This document shows, in pieces, positions 16,052 to 25,597 of a DNA stretch of 64,000 bases; position 1 is the first letter of the stretch, and each line of letters opens with the position of its first letter. Under the pieces are notes generated by a model. It was not told the DNA's origin. It saw only the letters and a list, made by a program, of their open reading frames with translations, and made no database searches. Made by a program: the position numbers and the translations under genes. The DNA is from Ensifer sp. IC4062. GTDB taxonomy: Bacteria > Pseudomonadota > Alphaproteobacteria > Rhizobiales > Rhizobiaceae. The stretch covers positions 31,114-95,113 of the forward strand of contig NZ_JADYVD010000030.1 in NCBI RefSeq assembly GCF_020193575.1, read 5' to 3'.

Positions 16052-16750
16052 CTATGTCAGCAATTGACGGCAGAGATCGACGACGTCGTTGGCCCAACCG
16101 GAAAAGAGGGCAAAGAGAACCAGCCAGACGGCCAGCATGAAATGCCAGTAGGTGGCGCAGAGCCCGATGGAGAGGCGCCTCTGGCTGTCGATCGGCGCAT
16201 CCCACGTACGCAGGGTGACGCGTCCCAGCGCCGCAAGCCCGCCGACGATGTGCAGGCCGTGCATCGCGGTGAGCATGTAGAAAAAGCTGTTGGCGGGGCT
16301 GCTCGTTAGAAAATATCCGGCGGAAGAAAGCGCGCGCCAGGCGAAAAGCTGTCCGACGAGGAAGGCAAGGCCTGCGGCGAACGCAACGAGCAGGCTGGTC
16401 CGTGCCGCCTCGTCATTACGCCGCTCGGCTTCGACCTTTGCCCAATGCAGGGTCACGCTGCTAAGCGCAAGAATACCGGTATTGATCCAGAGAAAGCGCG
16501 GCAGCGGCAGCGGCGACCAGTCGGACGAGGCCATGCGCATGAAGTAGGCGCTGATGAAAAGCGTGAAAAGCGCGCCGACGACGACGAGAAACACGCCGAG
16601 ACCGATCTTGGCAGCCGGCACCGGCTCATTGCCGCGATGGTCGTGCGTATGACCGACTTCCAGCCACGGCTTCGAGGCCAGTCGCTGTTGTGCCAGCCAC
16701 CACCCGATGATGACGGCGATGACCCCGAGGAAGACCACCACGACCGTCAT
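16052..16750 (-). CDS. coxO: Second cytochrome c oxidase subunit III-like protein
   Basis: 232 residues with an N-terminal membrane segment (VVVVFLGVIAVIIGWWLA), a hydrophilic stretch ending in NEPVPAAK, and then five hydrophobic segments with FYMLTAMHGLHIVGG and TYWHFMLAVWLVLFA. These are subunit III hallmarks placed in a protein that differs strongly from the other copy. Its start overlaps the subunit I stop by 4 bases. It probably forms part of the same oxidase, one subunit III gene having been split or duplicated. The assignment to coxO follows the gene order. Confidence 0.82.
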   Translation of the reverse strand: MTVVVVFLGVIAVIIGWWLAQQRLASKPWLEVGHTHDHRGNEPVPAAKIGLGVFLVVVGALFTLFISAYFMRMASSDWSPLPLPRFLWINTGILALSSVTLHWAKVEAERRNDEAARTSLLVAFAAGLAFLVGQLFAWRALSSAGYFLTSSPANSFFYMLTAMHGLHIVGGLAALGRVTLRTWDAPIDSQRRLSIGLCATYWHFMLAVWLVLFALFSGWANDVVDLCRQLLT

Positions 16751-18525
16751 GAGGCGGCCTCGTGGGTCACGCGTCCTGGCGCGGGCTGGTTTTGCGGGAT
16801 GAAGTCTTCCGGCGCGCCGGGGACGCTGTAGTCGTAGGCCCAGCGATAGACGACCGGCAGTTCCTTGCCCCAGTTGCCGTGCGGCGGTGGCGTCTCAGGC
16901 GTTTGCCATTCGAGCGTCGTCGCGCGCCAAGGATTGCCGCCCGCCTCTCTGCCATGGCGCAGGCTCCAGGCCAAGTTGAAAAGAAAGACGATCTGGGCGG
17001 CGCCGACGATGAGCGCTGCGACGCTGATGAACGCGTTGAGGCTGTGAACGGAGTCCGTCACGAACGACGCATCGCCAAGGTCGTGGTACCGGCGCGGCAC
17101 GCCGGCAAGGCCGAGATAGTGCATCGGGAAGAAGATCGCATAGGCACCAAGGAAGGTGATCCAGAAATGCAACTGACCGAGGGCCTCGTTGAGCATGCGT
17201 CCCGTAACCTTGGGATACCAATGGTAGATCGCGCCGAAGATGACGAGAATCGGCGCAACGCCCATCACCATGTGGAAATGCGCGACCACGAACATGGTGT
17301 CGGAGAGCGGCACGTCGACGACGACATTGCCGAGGAAGAGCCCGGTCAGCCCGCCATTGACGAATGTGACGATGAAGGCGAGCGCAAAAAGCATCGGCAA
17401 TGTCAGGTGAATGTCGCCGCGCCAAAGCGTCAGCACCCAGTTGTAGACCTTGATTGCCGTCGGCACGGCGATGATCAAGGTGGTGGTCGCGAAGAAGAAA
17501 CCGAAATACGGGTTCATTCCGCTGACATACATATGGTGCGCCCAGACGACGAAGGAGAGCGCGCCGATCACGACGATCGCCCAGACCATCATCCGATAAC
17601 CGAAGATGTTCTTGCGCGCGTGCGTGCTGATGAGATCGGAAACGATGCCGAAAGCGGGCAGCGCGACGATATAGACTTCCGGATGGCCGAAGAACCAGAA
17701 GAGGTGCTGGAACAGGATCGGACTGCCGCCGCCATATTGCAACTGCTCTCCCATCTCGGCGATCGCCGGCATGAAGAAGCTCGTGCCGAGGAGGCGGTCG
17801 AAGAGCATCATGACGCAGGCGACGAACAGCGCCGGGAAGGCGAGAAGCGCCATGACCGTGGCGGTGATGATGCCCCAGACCGTCAGCGGCATGCGCATCA
17901 GTGTCATGCCGCGGGCCCGGCCCTGGAGGACCGTCACGACGTAATTGAGGCCACCCATGGTGAAGCCGATGATGAAGATGACCAGCGATGAGAGCATCAG
18001 AATGATGCCCCAGTCCCTTCCGCCTGGTGTATTGGAGAGAATCGCCTGAGGCGGGTATAGTGTCCAGCCCGCTCCAGTCGGCCCGCCGGGCGCAAAAAAG
18101 CTTGCGGCCAGCACCAGCACCGCCAGTAGATAGATCCAGTAGCTCAGCATGTTCGCGTAGGGGAAGACCATGTCGCGGGCGCCGACCATCAGCGGGATCA
18201 GATAGTTGCCGAAGCCCCCGAGGAAGAGCGCGGTCAAGAGATAGATCACCATGATCATCCCGTGCATGGTGATGAACTGATAATAGCGGTCTGCGTCGAT
18301 GAAGGTGAAGGTGTCGGGAAAGCCGAGTTGCAGGCGCATCAACCAGGAAAGCACCAGCGCGACCATACCGATGGCAATCGCCGTCGTCGCGTATTGGATG
18401 GCGATGACTTTCGCGTCCTGGCTGAAAACGTATCGGGTCCACCAGCTGTGCGGATGATAAAGTTCAACATCCTCGACTTCGGCGGGCGGGACCGCCTCGC
18501 CAATACCGGACCGGACGTCGACCAT
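16747..18525 (-). CDS. coxN: Cytochrome c oxidase subunit I
   Basis: 592-residue catalytic subunit of an aa3-type heme-copper oxidase in the inner membrane, with about 12 membrane helices. Heme and copper ligands are visible: the low-spin heme His in TMHGM, the CuB and cross-link motif WFFGHPEVY, the CuB His pair in WAHHMYVSGM, and the heme His pair in VVAHFHMVMG. It would reduce O2 to water with electrons from subunit II. It is the third gene of the transcript, after cytochrome c and subunit II, and overlaps the next gene by 4 bases. The 592-residue length is at the long end for the family (about 540). Confidence 0.93.
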   Translation of the reverse strand: MVDVRSGIGEAVPPAEVEDVELYHPHSWWTRYVFSQDAKVIAIQYATTAIAIGMVALVLSWLMRLQLGFPDTFTFIDADRYYQFITMHGMIMVIYLLTALFLGGFGNYLIPLMVGARDMVFPYANMLSYWIYLLAVLVLAASFFAPGGPTGAGWTLYPPQAILSNTPGGRDWGIILMLSSLVIFIIGFTMGGLNYVVTVLQGRARGMTLMRMPLTVWGIITATVMALLAFPALFVACVMMLFDRLLGTSFFMPAIAEMGEQLQYGGGSPILFQHLFWFFGHPEVYIVALPAFGIVSDLISTHARKNIFGYRMMVWAIVVIGALSFVVWAHHMYVSGMNPYFGFFFATTTLIIAVPTAIKVYNWVLTLWRGDIHLTLPMLFALAFIVTFVNGGLTGLFLGNVVVDVPLSDTMFVVAHFHMVMGVAPILVIFGAIYHWYPKVTGRMLNEALGQLHFWITFLGAYAIFFPMHYLGLAGVPRRYHDLGDASFVTDSVHSLNAFISVAALIVGAAQIVFLFNLAWSLRHGREAGGNPWRATTLEWQTPETPPPHGNWGKELPVVYRWAYDYSVPGAPEDFIPQNQPAPGRVTHEAAS

Positions 18526-18567
18526 TATGTTCCCTCCAAGTTTCCCAGTTTTCTACCCTGGCGCCCC

Positions 18568-19410
18568 CTATTGCGCCGACGAGGCGACGTCCGTGACCGC
18601 CTTCGGGCTATTCTCGGACGATGCCGTCAATTGCGAAAAGGTCTGCTGCTCGGCGAGCCACGTCTGGTAATCGGCCTCGGTGTCGACCACTACTGTGCCG
18701 CGCATCTGCGGATGTCCGACGCCGCAAAGCTCTGCACAGAGAATCTCGAACGTGCCTGTCCGCGTCGGCGTGAACCAGAAATAGGTCACCATGCCGGGCA
18801 CCATATCCATCTTGGCGCGGAACTCCGGCACATAGAAATCATGCAAGACATCGACCGACCGCAGGAGAACCTTGACAGGTTTTCCGACCGGCAGATGCAA
18901 CTCGCCACCCTCGATGATCACGTCGTCGAGCGTGGCCGCGTCATTGCGATTGAGGCCCAGCGAGTTCTCGGGCGCGACGTCCCGGGTTTCCGACGTTCCG
19001 AGTTTTCCGTCCGCGCCCGGCAGTCGGAAGCTCCACAGCCATTGCTGGCCGACAACTTCGACTTCCGTTGCCGCCGCAGGGACGGTGATGAACTGGTTCC
19101 AGACGACGAGACCCGGCGCCAGCATTGCGATGACGCCAACCGTCGTGCTTACGGCGAGCCAACCTTCGAGCCGTTTGTTTTCCGGTTCATAGGCGGCTTG
19201 GTTTCCGGGCCGATGGCGGAACCGGAAAACGCAATAAGCAGTGAACAGGACAACCGCGACGAAGACGAAGCCGGTGATCCAGAAAGTTATGATGAGAGTA
19301 TTGTCTATGTAATTCCAGTTGGAGGCGATTGGTGTCCACCACCAGGGACTCAACAAATGGAACAACACTGATCCGGCGGCCAACAAAACCAGAATCACTA
19401 CCACGGCCAT
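18568..19410 (-). CDS. coxM: Cytochrome c oxidase subunit II (CuA)
   Basis: 280 residues with two or three N-terminal membrane segments followed by a periplasmic cupredoxin domain. The CuA site is complete: SVDVLHDFYVPEF supplies the first His, and CAELCGVGHPQM supplies both Cys, the second His and the Met. VVGQQWLWSFRLPG is the conserved aromatic region used for electron entry from cytochrome c. No fused heme domain is present, so a separate donor is needed; the cytochrome c gene immediately upstream (19554-19940) is the obvious candidate. Confidence 0.92.
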   Translation of the reverse strand: MAVVVILVLLAAGSVLFHLLSPWWWTPIASNWNYIDNTLIITFWITGFVFVAVVLFTAYCVFRFRHRPGNQAAYEPENKRLEGWLAVSTTVGVIAMLAPGLVVWNQFITVPAAATEVEVVGQQWLWSFRLPGADGKLGTSETRDVAPENSLGLNRNDAATLDDVIIEGGELHLPVGKPVKVLLRSVDVLHDFYVPEFRAKMDMVPGMVTYFWFTPTRTGTFEILCAELCGVGHPQMRGTVVVDTEADYQTWLAEQQTFSQLTASSENSPKAVTDVASSAQ

Positions 19411-19507
19411 TCCTTGTCCCTCCTACCGCAATCGGCTGTGGGCATGAATACGCAATCCGTAGAGTTCCGATCACGATTATTGCACGAACGGAAAATAGTC
19501 GCAAATC

Positions 19508-19543
19508 GCCCGAAAGGGTTGTTGTCCGGCGCCCTTTCGCGCG
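19508..19543 (-). terminator. Possible attenuating hairpin between cytochrome c and coxM
   Basis: CGCCCGAAAGGG (19508-19518 region) pairs with CCCTTTCGCGCG (19532-19543) with one mismatch, giving a stem after the cytochrome c stop on the minus strand. No long U tract follows, so partial termination or messenger stabilisation is more likely than a full stop. Confidence 0.4.
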
Positions 19544-19553
19544 ATAGTTCTGC

Positions 19554-19940
19554 CTATTGTGAATATTGCTTGAGGTAGGCGATCACATTGGAGAGTTCGT
19601 CTTCCTTCTTCAGGCCCGGAAAGGCCATCTTGGTTCCCTTGACCTTGGCCTTGGGGTCCTGAAGATACTCGCGCAGGGCCGCCTCGTCCCAGACGAGGCC
19701 TCCCTTACCGGCCTCGGTCATGGCCTGCGAATACTTGAAATCCGGGTGGGTACCGGCGGTCCTGCCGATCACGCCCTGGAGTGACGGACCGACCTTGTTC
19801 TGGTCTTTGTCCACGACGTGGCAAGCCGCGCATTTCTTGAAGACCGTGGCGCCGGCATTGGCATCGCCCTCCTGGGCGAGACCAGCTACGGGACAGAGTA
19901 CGAGTGCCGAAAAAGCCAGGGCAAGAACGGGAATTCGCAT
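19554..19940 (-). CDS. Periplasmic class I cytochrome c
   Basis: 128 residues with a signal peptide (about 1-22, ending GLAQEGD) and a single CAACH heme-attachment motif near residue 37. The distal Met ligand is in GTKMAFPG, and a C-terminal helix ends DELSNVIAYLKQYSQ. This is the mitochondrial-like c-type (c2/c550) pattern. It should carry electrons from the bc1 complex to the oxidase encoded directly downstream. A GAGGAG ribosome site precedes the start at 19940. The 219 bases upstream hold no recognisable FNR box. Confidence 0.9.
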   Translation of the reverse strand: MRIPVLALAFSALVLCPVAGLAQEGDANAGATVFKKCAACHVVDKDQNKVGPSLQGVIGRTAGTHPDFKYSQAMTEAGKGGLVWDEAALREYLQDPKAKVKGTKMAFPGLKKEDELSNVIAYLKQYSQ

Positions 19941-20159
19941 GATACCTCCTCAATTTCGCCGGCGCGGGGTAAGGAAGAGTGTCGTCAATTGCTGCTTTGG
20001 CGGTACTTGCTTTTTTAAAGATACGCACCGGGCGCTTGGTCTTGCGACAACAACAAAACTAAGGCCCACTTGGCAGAAGTCAATTGCCATGTCGGGGCGC
20101 TTCCGGCGCCGCGGAGCGCCTTGCCTATGTCAGTCCTGCCGCTTTCTGCGGCGACTGAA

Positions 20160-21227
20160 TCAGACTCGATTACCCTCCGCATCGAAGAAATGCAGGTAGT
20201 GTGCGGGAAAGCGGATCGGGACGGTGCCTGAGGCTGTAAGGAAGGACCGGTCGTTGGTAAAGGCCTTGAAGCTTGTCCGGCCCAGCGACAAATGCAGGAT
20301 GATGCCGAATCCGGTCGGCTCGACGAGATCCACGGTTGCGAGGAGACTGTCCGGCCCGTGACCCGCAAGGACGACGTGTTCGGGACGGATGCCGAGCGTC
20401 GCCGGCGCATTATTTGCGACTGATGGGGGCGCATCGAGCGGAACATTGACGCCTCCTTCTGTCTCGAAAGTCGACCTCCCGCCGGCACGATAGGTGCCCT
20501 TGAAGAAATTCATGCCAGGCGAGCCGATGAAACCCGCGACGAAAAGGTTTGCGGGCCGGTCGTAAAGTTCGAGCGGGCTCCCCACCTGCTGGACCACGCC
20601 GCCATTCATGGCGACGATACGGTCGGCCAGCGTCATTGCTTCGATCTGGTCGTGCGTCACGTAGATCGAGGTGGCGCCGAGGTCCTTGTGCAGTTTCTTG
20701 ATTTCGGCGCGCATCTGTTCGCGCAGGCGTGCATCGAGGTTTGAAAGCGGTTCGTCGAAAAGAAAGGCCTTTGGCTGGCGGACGATCGCCCGCCCCATGG
20801 CGACGCGCTGGCGCTGGCCGCCGGAGAGCGCGCGGGGGCGGCGTTCCAGAAGGGGCTCGAGGCCAAGCTTGGCGGCGGCACCGGAAACGACGGTGGTGAT
20901 CCTGTCCTTTGCCGTCTTGCGCAGCCTCAGGCTGTAGCTCATGTTCTTCTCGACCGACATGTGCGGATAAAGCGCGTAGGACTGGAACACCATGGCGATG
21001 TCGCGGTCCTTCGGAGCGAGCTCGTTGACGCGCTTGCCGGCGATGCGAATCTCGCCGGCCGTCACGCTTTCGAGTCCCGCGATCATGCGCAGGAGGGTGG
21101 ATTTGCCGCAGCCTGAGGGACCGACGAGCACGACGAACTCGCCATCCCTGATCTTGAGGTCGACGTCATGCAGCACCGGGTGGATGCCGTAGGATTTCTG
21201 GATGTTGGCGATATCGATGGAAGCCAT
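20160..21227 (-). CDS. CUT1-type ABC transporter ATP-binding protein (UgpC/MalK-like)
   Basis: 355 residues: an ABC ATPase domain (1-235) followed by the MalK-type regulatory (TOBE-like) domain. Walker A is GPSGCGKST near residue 37, the signature is LSGGQRQ near 135, and Walker B is [11 protein letters not shown]. The C-terminal part contains LGIRPEHV. It energises the importer formed by the two permeases and binding protein directly upstream on this strand, with a 13-base gap. The substrate class is sugars or sugar-like polyols by family, but the operon starts with a PLP gamma-lyase, so the actual ligand is uncertain. Confidence 0.88.
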   Translation of the reverse strand: MASIDIANIQKSYGIHPVLHDVDLKIRDGEFVVLVGPSGCGKSTLLRMIAGLESVTAGEIRIAGKRVNELAPKDRDIAMVFQSYALYPHMSVEKNMSYSLRLRKTAKDRITTVVSGAAAKLGLEPLLERRPRALSGGQRQRVAMGRAIVRQPKAFLFDEPLSNLDARLREQMRAEIKKLHKDLGATSIYVTHDQIEAMTLADRIVAMNGGVVQQVGSPLELYDRPANLFVAGFIGSPGMNFFKGTYRAGGRSTFETEGGVNVPLDAPPSVANNAPATLGIRPEHVVLAGHGPDSLLATVDLVEPTGFGIILHLSLGRTSFKAFTNDRSFLTASGTVPIRFPAHYLHFFDAEGNRV

Positions 21228-21240
21228 GGCTAGATTAACC

Positions 21241-22074
21241 TCAGCCTTTGACCGCGCCGGCCGTGAGGCCTTGGACGAGATAACGTTGAATGAACAGGAA
21301 GAAGAGGCAGGCCGGGATCAAAGCCAGCACGCCGGCCGCCATCATCTGCCCGAAATCGACCGAAAACTTCGACACGAAAGACAAGAGCCCGACCGGGAAG
21401 GTCGCCTGCTCGTTGCCGGAGATCAGCATCAGCGAGAAGAGCAGTTCGCTCCAGGCGGCGGTGAAAACGAAACCGAGCGTCGCGGCGATACCAGGCAATG
21501 TCAATGGCAGGATGATTTGGCGGAAGGCGACGAACTGCGTTGCGCCGTCGATCATCGCCGCTTCCTCCAGATCCTTCGGAATGCCGTCGAAGAAGGACTG
21601 CATCAGAAAGGTGGCGAAGGGCACATTGAAAGCGGTGTAGACGATGACGAGACCGGTGAGACTGTTGGTGAGCCCCATCGGCGAGAGGATCTTGAAGATC
21701 GGCGCGACCAGCATCACCAGCGGGAACATCTGGGTGAGCAGCATCAAGGTCACCAGCCAATACTTGCCGCGAAACCTGAAACGCGAAAGCGCGTAGCCGG
21801 ACAGCGAAGAAAGGATTGTCACGATCACCGCGGTCGAGCCCGAAACGATCAGGCTGTTGCGGAAGAAGACCGGAAAAGCGCTGTGCCTAAGCACGAAGTC
21901 GAAATGCTCGAAACTCGCCCGCGACGGCCAGAGCCGCACACCCTCTGTGTAGAGCAGATCGTTCGGCGTGACGGCAACCTTGAGCAGCCAGAACAGCGGG
22001 AAGAGCGCAAAGACGATGTAGGCAAGGATCGCCAGGCGGTGCGCAACGGTGAGGAGGGTTGATTTGGCGCGCAT
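21241..22074 (-). CDS. CUT1 ABC transporter permease (MalG/UgpE-like)
   Basis: 277 residues with six membrane helices and the inner-membrane component motif [21 protein letters not shown] (the EAA loop that docks on the ATPase) near residue 185. The start at 22074 (MRAKSTLL) is taken over a longer in-frame reading that extends back into the other permease gene. It lies 5 bases after the upstream permease stop. It pairs with the 311-residue permease to form the channel. Confidence 0.88.
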   Translation of the reverse strand: MRAKSTLLTVAHRLAILAYIVFALFPLFWLLKVAVTPNDLLYTEGVRLWPSRASFEHFDFVLRHSAFPVFFRNSLIVSGSTAVIVTILSSLSGYALSRFRFRGKYWLVTLMLLTQMFPLVMLVAPIFKILSPMGLTNSLTGLVIVYTAFNVPFATFLMQSFFDGIPKDLEEAAMIDGATQFVAFRQIILPLTLPGIAATLGFVFTAAWSELLFSLMLISGNEQATFPVGLLSFVSKFSVDFGQMMAAGVLALIPACLFFLFIQRYLVQGLTAGAVKG

Positions 22075-22079
22075 CGGTC

Positions 22080-23015
22080 TCAATCCTTGCTCAGGAGCCA
22101 CTGTCTCAGGATGACGATCAGCAGCGAATAAGCGAGGAGCAGCGCCAGAAGCACCAGCGCGATCGCCGAGGCATAGCCGAAATCGAGCCGCTTGAACGCC
22201 TGGGTGAAGATGTAGCTGGCGACGATCTGCGTCCGGTCGGCGGGGCCGCCATTGGTCATGACGATGATGAGGTCGGCAAAGTTCGAGATCCAGACGGTGC
22301 GCAGGAGAATGGTGATCGCGATCGTCGGGGCGAGGAAGGGAAGGGTGATCGAGAGGAAGCGCTGGACCGGCCCAGCGCCGTCGATGCTGGCGGCCTCGTA
22401 AAGGTCGCGCGGGATCGCCTGCAGCGCGGCGAGCAGCGTGATCGCGAAGAAGGGGATGCCCCACCAGATATTGGCGACGATCGGTCCCCACATGGCGAGT
22501 TGCGGATCGGACAGGATATTGGCCGGCTGGCTCATGAGCCCGAATCCGTAGAGCCAATGCGGCAACGGACCAACGACAGGGTTGAAGAGCCAGGCCCAGT
22601 TGAGACCAGCGAGGAAACTCGGCACCGCCCAGGGCAGGAAGACGAGCGCCTGAGCGATCGCGCGGCCGCTAAAGGGTTTGTCGAGCAGAAGGGCGAGGAT
22701 CAGACCGAAGGTGAACTGCAGCAGCACGGAAGCGCCGGTCCACCAGAGTGTGTTCCTGAGAGCGCGGAAAAACGCCTGATCCTCAGACAGTGCCCTGAAG
22801 TGATCGAGACCGACAAAGGCACCGGAGAAGGGGTTGAGCAGTTGGATGTCCCGAAAGGCATAGGAGACGCCGAGGACCAACGGCACGAGCATGACAGCGA
22901 CGATCAGGATCAGCGCCGGCGCGCTGTAGAGATAGGGCGCGGAGGCGTCGGCGATGCGCTTCATCAGCGGCGGACGAATTGCGTGCAGGCCGTCATGGCG
23001 CGCGGCATAGGCCAT
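22080..23015 (-). CDS. CUT1 ABC transporter permease (MalF/UgpA-like)
   Basis: 311 residues, six membrane helices, with the EAA loop LYEAASIDGAGPVQRF near residue 210 and the conserved FLPWAVPSFLAGLNW stretch. An internal Met at residue 18 (MKRIADASAPYLY) is an alternative start that would remove a hydrophilic leader. It follows the binding-protein gene by 103 bases and precedes the second permease by 5. The substrate is as for the rest of the operon. Confidence 0.87.
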   Translation of the reverse strand: MAYAARHDGLHAIRPPLMKRIADASAPYLYSAPALILIVAVMLVPLVLGVSYAFRDIQLLNPFSGAFVGLDHFRALSEDQAFFRALRNTLWWTGASVLLQFTFGLILALLLDKPFSGRAIAQALVFLPWAVPSFLAGLNWAWLFNPVVGPLPHWLYGFGLMSQPANILSDPQLAMWGPIVANIWWGIPFFAITLLAALQAIPRDLYEAASIDGAGPVQRFLSITLPFLAPTIAITILLRTVWISNFADLIIVMTNGGPADRTQIVASYIFTQAFKRLDFGYASAIALVLLALLLAYSLLIVILRQWLLSKD

Positions 23016-23118
23016 CAGTCAGATATTCCCCTTCATGGCCCGCCTATTCCGGCGCGCCTGTTTCTTGTCGTTTTTTGTTGCGCGGCGGCGGACGAGCCCA
23101 CCGCCGCGCAACTGCATG

Positions 23119-24381
23119 TTACTTCTTGTTCGCCAGGTACTTCTGCTGCGCCTTTGTCAGGTAATCCGCCCACTGATTGGCGAGCTCTTCCGGCGTGATG
23201 TCGCCGAGGAGGGCCTCCTGGGTCGTCTTGATCGCCAGCGAATCCTTGAAGAAGGCGAATTCTTCCAGGTAGGTCGGCATGACAGTCAGCACGACGTCCT
23301 TGTCGGCGAGTTCATCGAACCAGCCCTTGAATTGCGGGCTCGCGTAGAAGGGGTCCTTCTCGGCGGACTTGTGGACCGGCAGTGCGCCGGTGCGCTTGTT
23401 CCACTCGATATTGCCTTCCGGACCTTCGAGCGTTTCGATGAGCTTCCAGGACAGGTCCTTGTTCTGGCTTGCGGAAAGCATAGACCAGCCGGCAAAGCCG
23501 ATCGTGGTGAAGGCCTTGCCGCTCGGACCCTTCGGCATGGTGGTGACGCCGAAATCATCCGGCTTCATGCGCTGGGCGATCGCGATCAGCGCGTCCGGAT
23601 CCTGGTCGAGGAAGGCGCAGGTGCCGCTGTAGAAGCCGGCGACGATTTCGTTGAAGCCCCAGTTGACGCTGTCCTTCGGCGCAAGGCCCTTCTTGTAGAG
23701 ATCGATGACCCAGGTCAGGCCTTTCACCCAACCCTCGCTGTTCATCGTCGACGTGCCGTCTTCATTAAAGAACTTGTTGTCGCCGGCCATGGTCGCGCCG
23801 AACATCACCCAGCCGTTGAGGCCGCCTGGACCCCCGCGCAGGCAGTAGCCCGACTTGCCCGGCAGCTTGGAGACCGCCTCGGACGCCTTGACGAACTCGT
23901 CCATCGTCTTCGGCGGCTCGGCCACGCCCGCTTCGGAAAGCAGCTTCTTGTTGTAGAACATCGCCCGGAGATAGAAGCCGTACGGCAGCATGTAGGCGGT
24001 ATCGTTGACGTCACGGCCGAGTTCGAGCGCGCGTTCCGTCAGGCCGGATGTGTGCTCCCACTTTGCAAGATAGGGCTCGAGGCTTTCGAGCATGCCGTTG
24101 TTGGCATAGAGCGAGAGCCAGGTGTCCGGCATTTCCATGACATCCGGCACCTCGCCGGCCGAGACCATGGTTGCAAATTTCTGGAAGGCTTCGCCCCAGG
24201 GCAGCGAGATGATCTCGACGGTGGTGCCGGGGTTTGCGGCCTCGAACTTGGCGACGATCGACTTCAGTGTCTCGGTGCGCTCGGGGCTGGTGATGACCTC
24301 GACGAGCTTCAGCTTGGTGTCGGCCAGCGCGCTGCCAGCCATCAGCGTGGCAAGCAGCGTGGCGGTAATCAGCTTCTTCAT
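23119..24381 (-). CDS. Extracellular solute-binding protein, family 1
   Basis: 420 residues from the ATG at 24381, where KKLITATLLATLMAGSALA forms a signal peptide. The mature part begins DTKLKLVEVITSPERTE and contains a NPGTTVEIISLPWGEAF segment, as in sugar and polyol binding proteins of the CUT1 class. An open frame runs further upstream to 24783 but overlaps the lyase gene and is rejected. It delivers the ligand to the permeases encoded downstream. Binding proteins of this family recognise oligosaccharides, glycerol-3-phosphate or polyols; the specific ligand is not evident. Confidence 0.87.
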   Translation of the reverse strand: MKKLITATLLATLMAGSALADTKLKLVEVITSPERTETLKSIVAKFEAANPGTTVEIISLPWGEAFQKFATMVSAGEVPDVMEMPDTWLSLYANNGMLESLEPYLAKWEHTSGLTERALELGRDVNDTAYMLPYGFYLRAMFYNKKLLSEAGVAEPPKTMDEFVKASEAVSKLPGKSGYCLRGGPGGLNGWVMFGATMAGDNKFFNEDGTSTMNSEGWVKGLTWVIDLYKKGLAPKDSVNWGFNEIVAGFYSGTCAFLDQDPDALIAIAQRMKPDDFGVTTMPKGPSGKAFTTIGFAGWSMLSASQNKDLSWKLIETLEGPEGNIEWNKRTGALPVHKSAEKDPFYASPQFKGWFDELADKDVVLTVMPTYLEEFAFFKDSLAIKTTQEALLGDITPEELANQWADYLTKAQQKYLANKK

Positions 24382-24430
24382 TTTCAGTTCCCCTTTTCTT
24401 AGGTGTTCGGGTGCTGCTGTGTCGTCAGCC

Positions 24431-25597
24431 TTAGGAAGCGACGGCGATCGCCGCTTCGAGATCGCTCCAGAGGGCCTCCGTTCCCTCCAGGCCGACATGG
24501 AGCCGTACCGACCGCGGAGAAATGCCGAAGGCGGCCGCGGAATTGGGCTGGGCTTTCTGCGCCAGAACGACTTCGCCCGGCACGATGAGGCTTTCGTGGC
24601 CGCCCCAGGAAACACCGAGCTTGAACAATTCGAGGTGATCGGCGAAGCGGCGCACATCGACGCCCTCGCGGAAGATGAACGAGAACAGGCCGGACGTGCC
24701 GGAAAGGCCCGGCGGCAAATGATTGGCGAGCCCGGGATGACAAACGGCTTCGACCAGCGGATGGCTTTGCAGGCGCTGTGCAACCGTGAGTGCCGAGCGT
24801 TCGTGCGCTTTCATCCGGATCGGCAGCGTGCGCAGCCCGCGAATCAGGAGCCAGGCGTCGAATGGCGAAAGCTTGCCGCCAAGATAGGGATAGGCTTCGG
24901 AGCGGATGCGGCCGATCAGATCCTTCGATCCGGCGACGACGCCGGCGACGACATCGCTGTGGCCGCCGAGATATTTTGAAGCCGAGTGAATTACGAGATC
25001 GACGCCGAGCGCGACCGGCTGCTGGAACACCGGACTCGCCCAGCTGTTGTCGATCACAGTGACGATACCCTCGGCCTTGGCAAGTGCGGCCAGGGCGGCA
25101 ACGTCGTGAGTGTCCATGACCCAGCTCGTTGGGCTTTCCATGTAGAATAGCTTGGCGCCGGGCAGGGCCTTCGCCACCGCTTCCTCGTCGCGCCCGTCGA
25201 CATAGGTAACGTCGATGCGCATGCGCTTCAAATGCGTGCCGAACAGCCGGAAGGCGTCGGGATAAACATGCTTGACCGCCACGATGCGGTCGCCCGGTTC
25301 CACGAAGGAAAGAACGGTCGAGGAGATCGCCGACATGCCGCTCGCGAATCCGAGCGCATCGTCGGCGCCTTCCAGTTTCGCCAGCATCTCCTCGAACATT
25401 CTGACGGTTGGGTTGAGACCGCGGGTGTAGATCGGCCGCACGCGCTCGCCCCGGTAAGAGGCGACCATGTCGTCATAGTCGTTGAAGGTGAAAAGCGACG
25501 TCTGGACGATCGGTGGCACGACCGCATCAAAGGCATTGCCTTCGTCATGCGCGACGATGAGGGAGGCTGCATCGAACGGATCGAAGCCGTTGTTCAT
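24431..25597 (-). CDS. Trans-sulfuration-type PLP enzyme (cystathionine/methionine gamma-lyase family)
   Basis: 388-residue Cys/Met-metabolism PLP-dependent enzyme. The PLP lysine is in DLVIHSASKYLGGHSD, the phosphate-contact region is GFASGMSAISST, and PIYTRGLNPTVRMFEE is the active-site arm with the conserved Tyr and Arg. Members are cystathionine gamma-synthase, cystathionine beta- or gamma-lyase, or methionine gamma-lyase; sequence alone does not choose. It overlaps the FadR-type regulator stop by 4 bases and precedes the ABC transporter by 49. This suggests that it processes whatever the transporter brings in, possibly a thioether- or hydroxy-amino-acid-containing compound. That link is inference. 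Confidence 0.82.
   Translation of the reverse strand: MNNGFDPFDAASLIVAHDEGNAFDAVVPPIVQTSLFTFNDYDDMVASYRGERVRPIYTRGLNPTVRMFEEMLAKLEGADDALGFASGMSAISSTVLSFVEPGDRIVAVKHVYPDAFRLFGTHLKRMRIDVTYVDGRDEEAVAKALPGAKLFYMESPTSWVMDTHDVAALAALAKAEGIVTVIDNSWASPVFQQPVALGVDLVIHSASKYLGGHSDVVAGVVAGSKDLIGRIRSEAYPYLGGKLSPFDAWLLIRGLRTLPIRMKAHERSALTVAQRLQSHPLVEAVCHPGLANHLPPGLSGTSGLFSFIFREGVDVRRFADHLELFKLGVSWGGHESLIVPGEVVLAQKAQPNSAAAFGISPRSVRLHVGLEGTEALWSDLEAAIAVAS

Noticed and set aside
16762..17991. Open frame of 409 codons on the plus strand
   Set aside because: It is the mirror of coxN. The product is an unbroken run of charged residues without structure, and the opposite strand has every oxidase ligand.
21241..22557. 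A 438-codon reading for the MalG-like permease
   Set aside because: The upstream part lies in another frame of the MalF-like gene. The start at 22074 gives the usual 277 residues.
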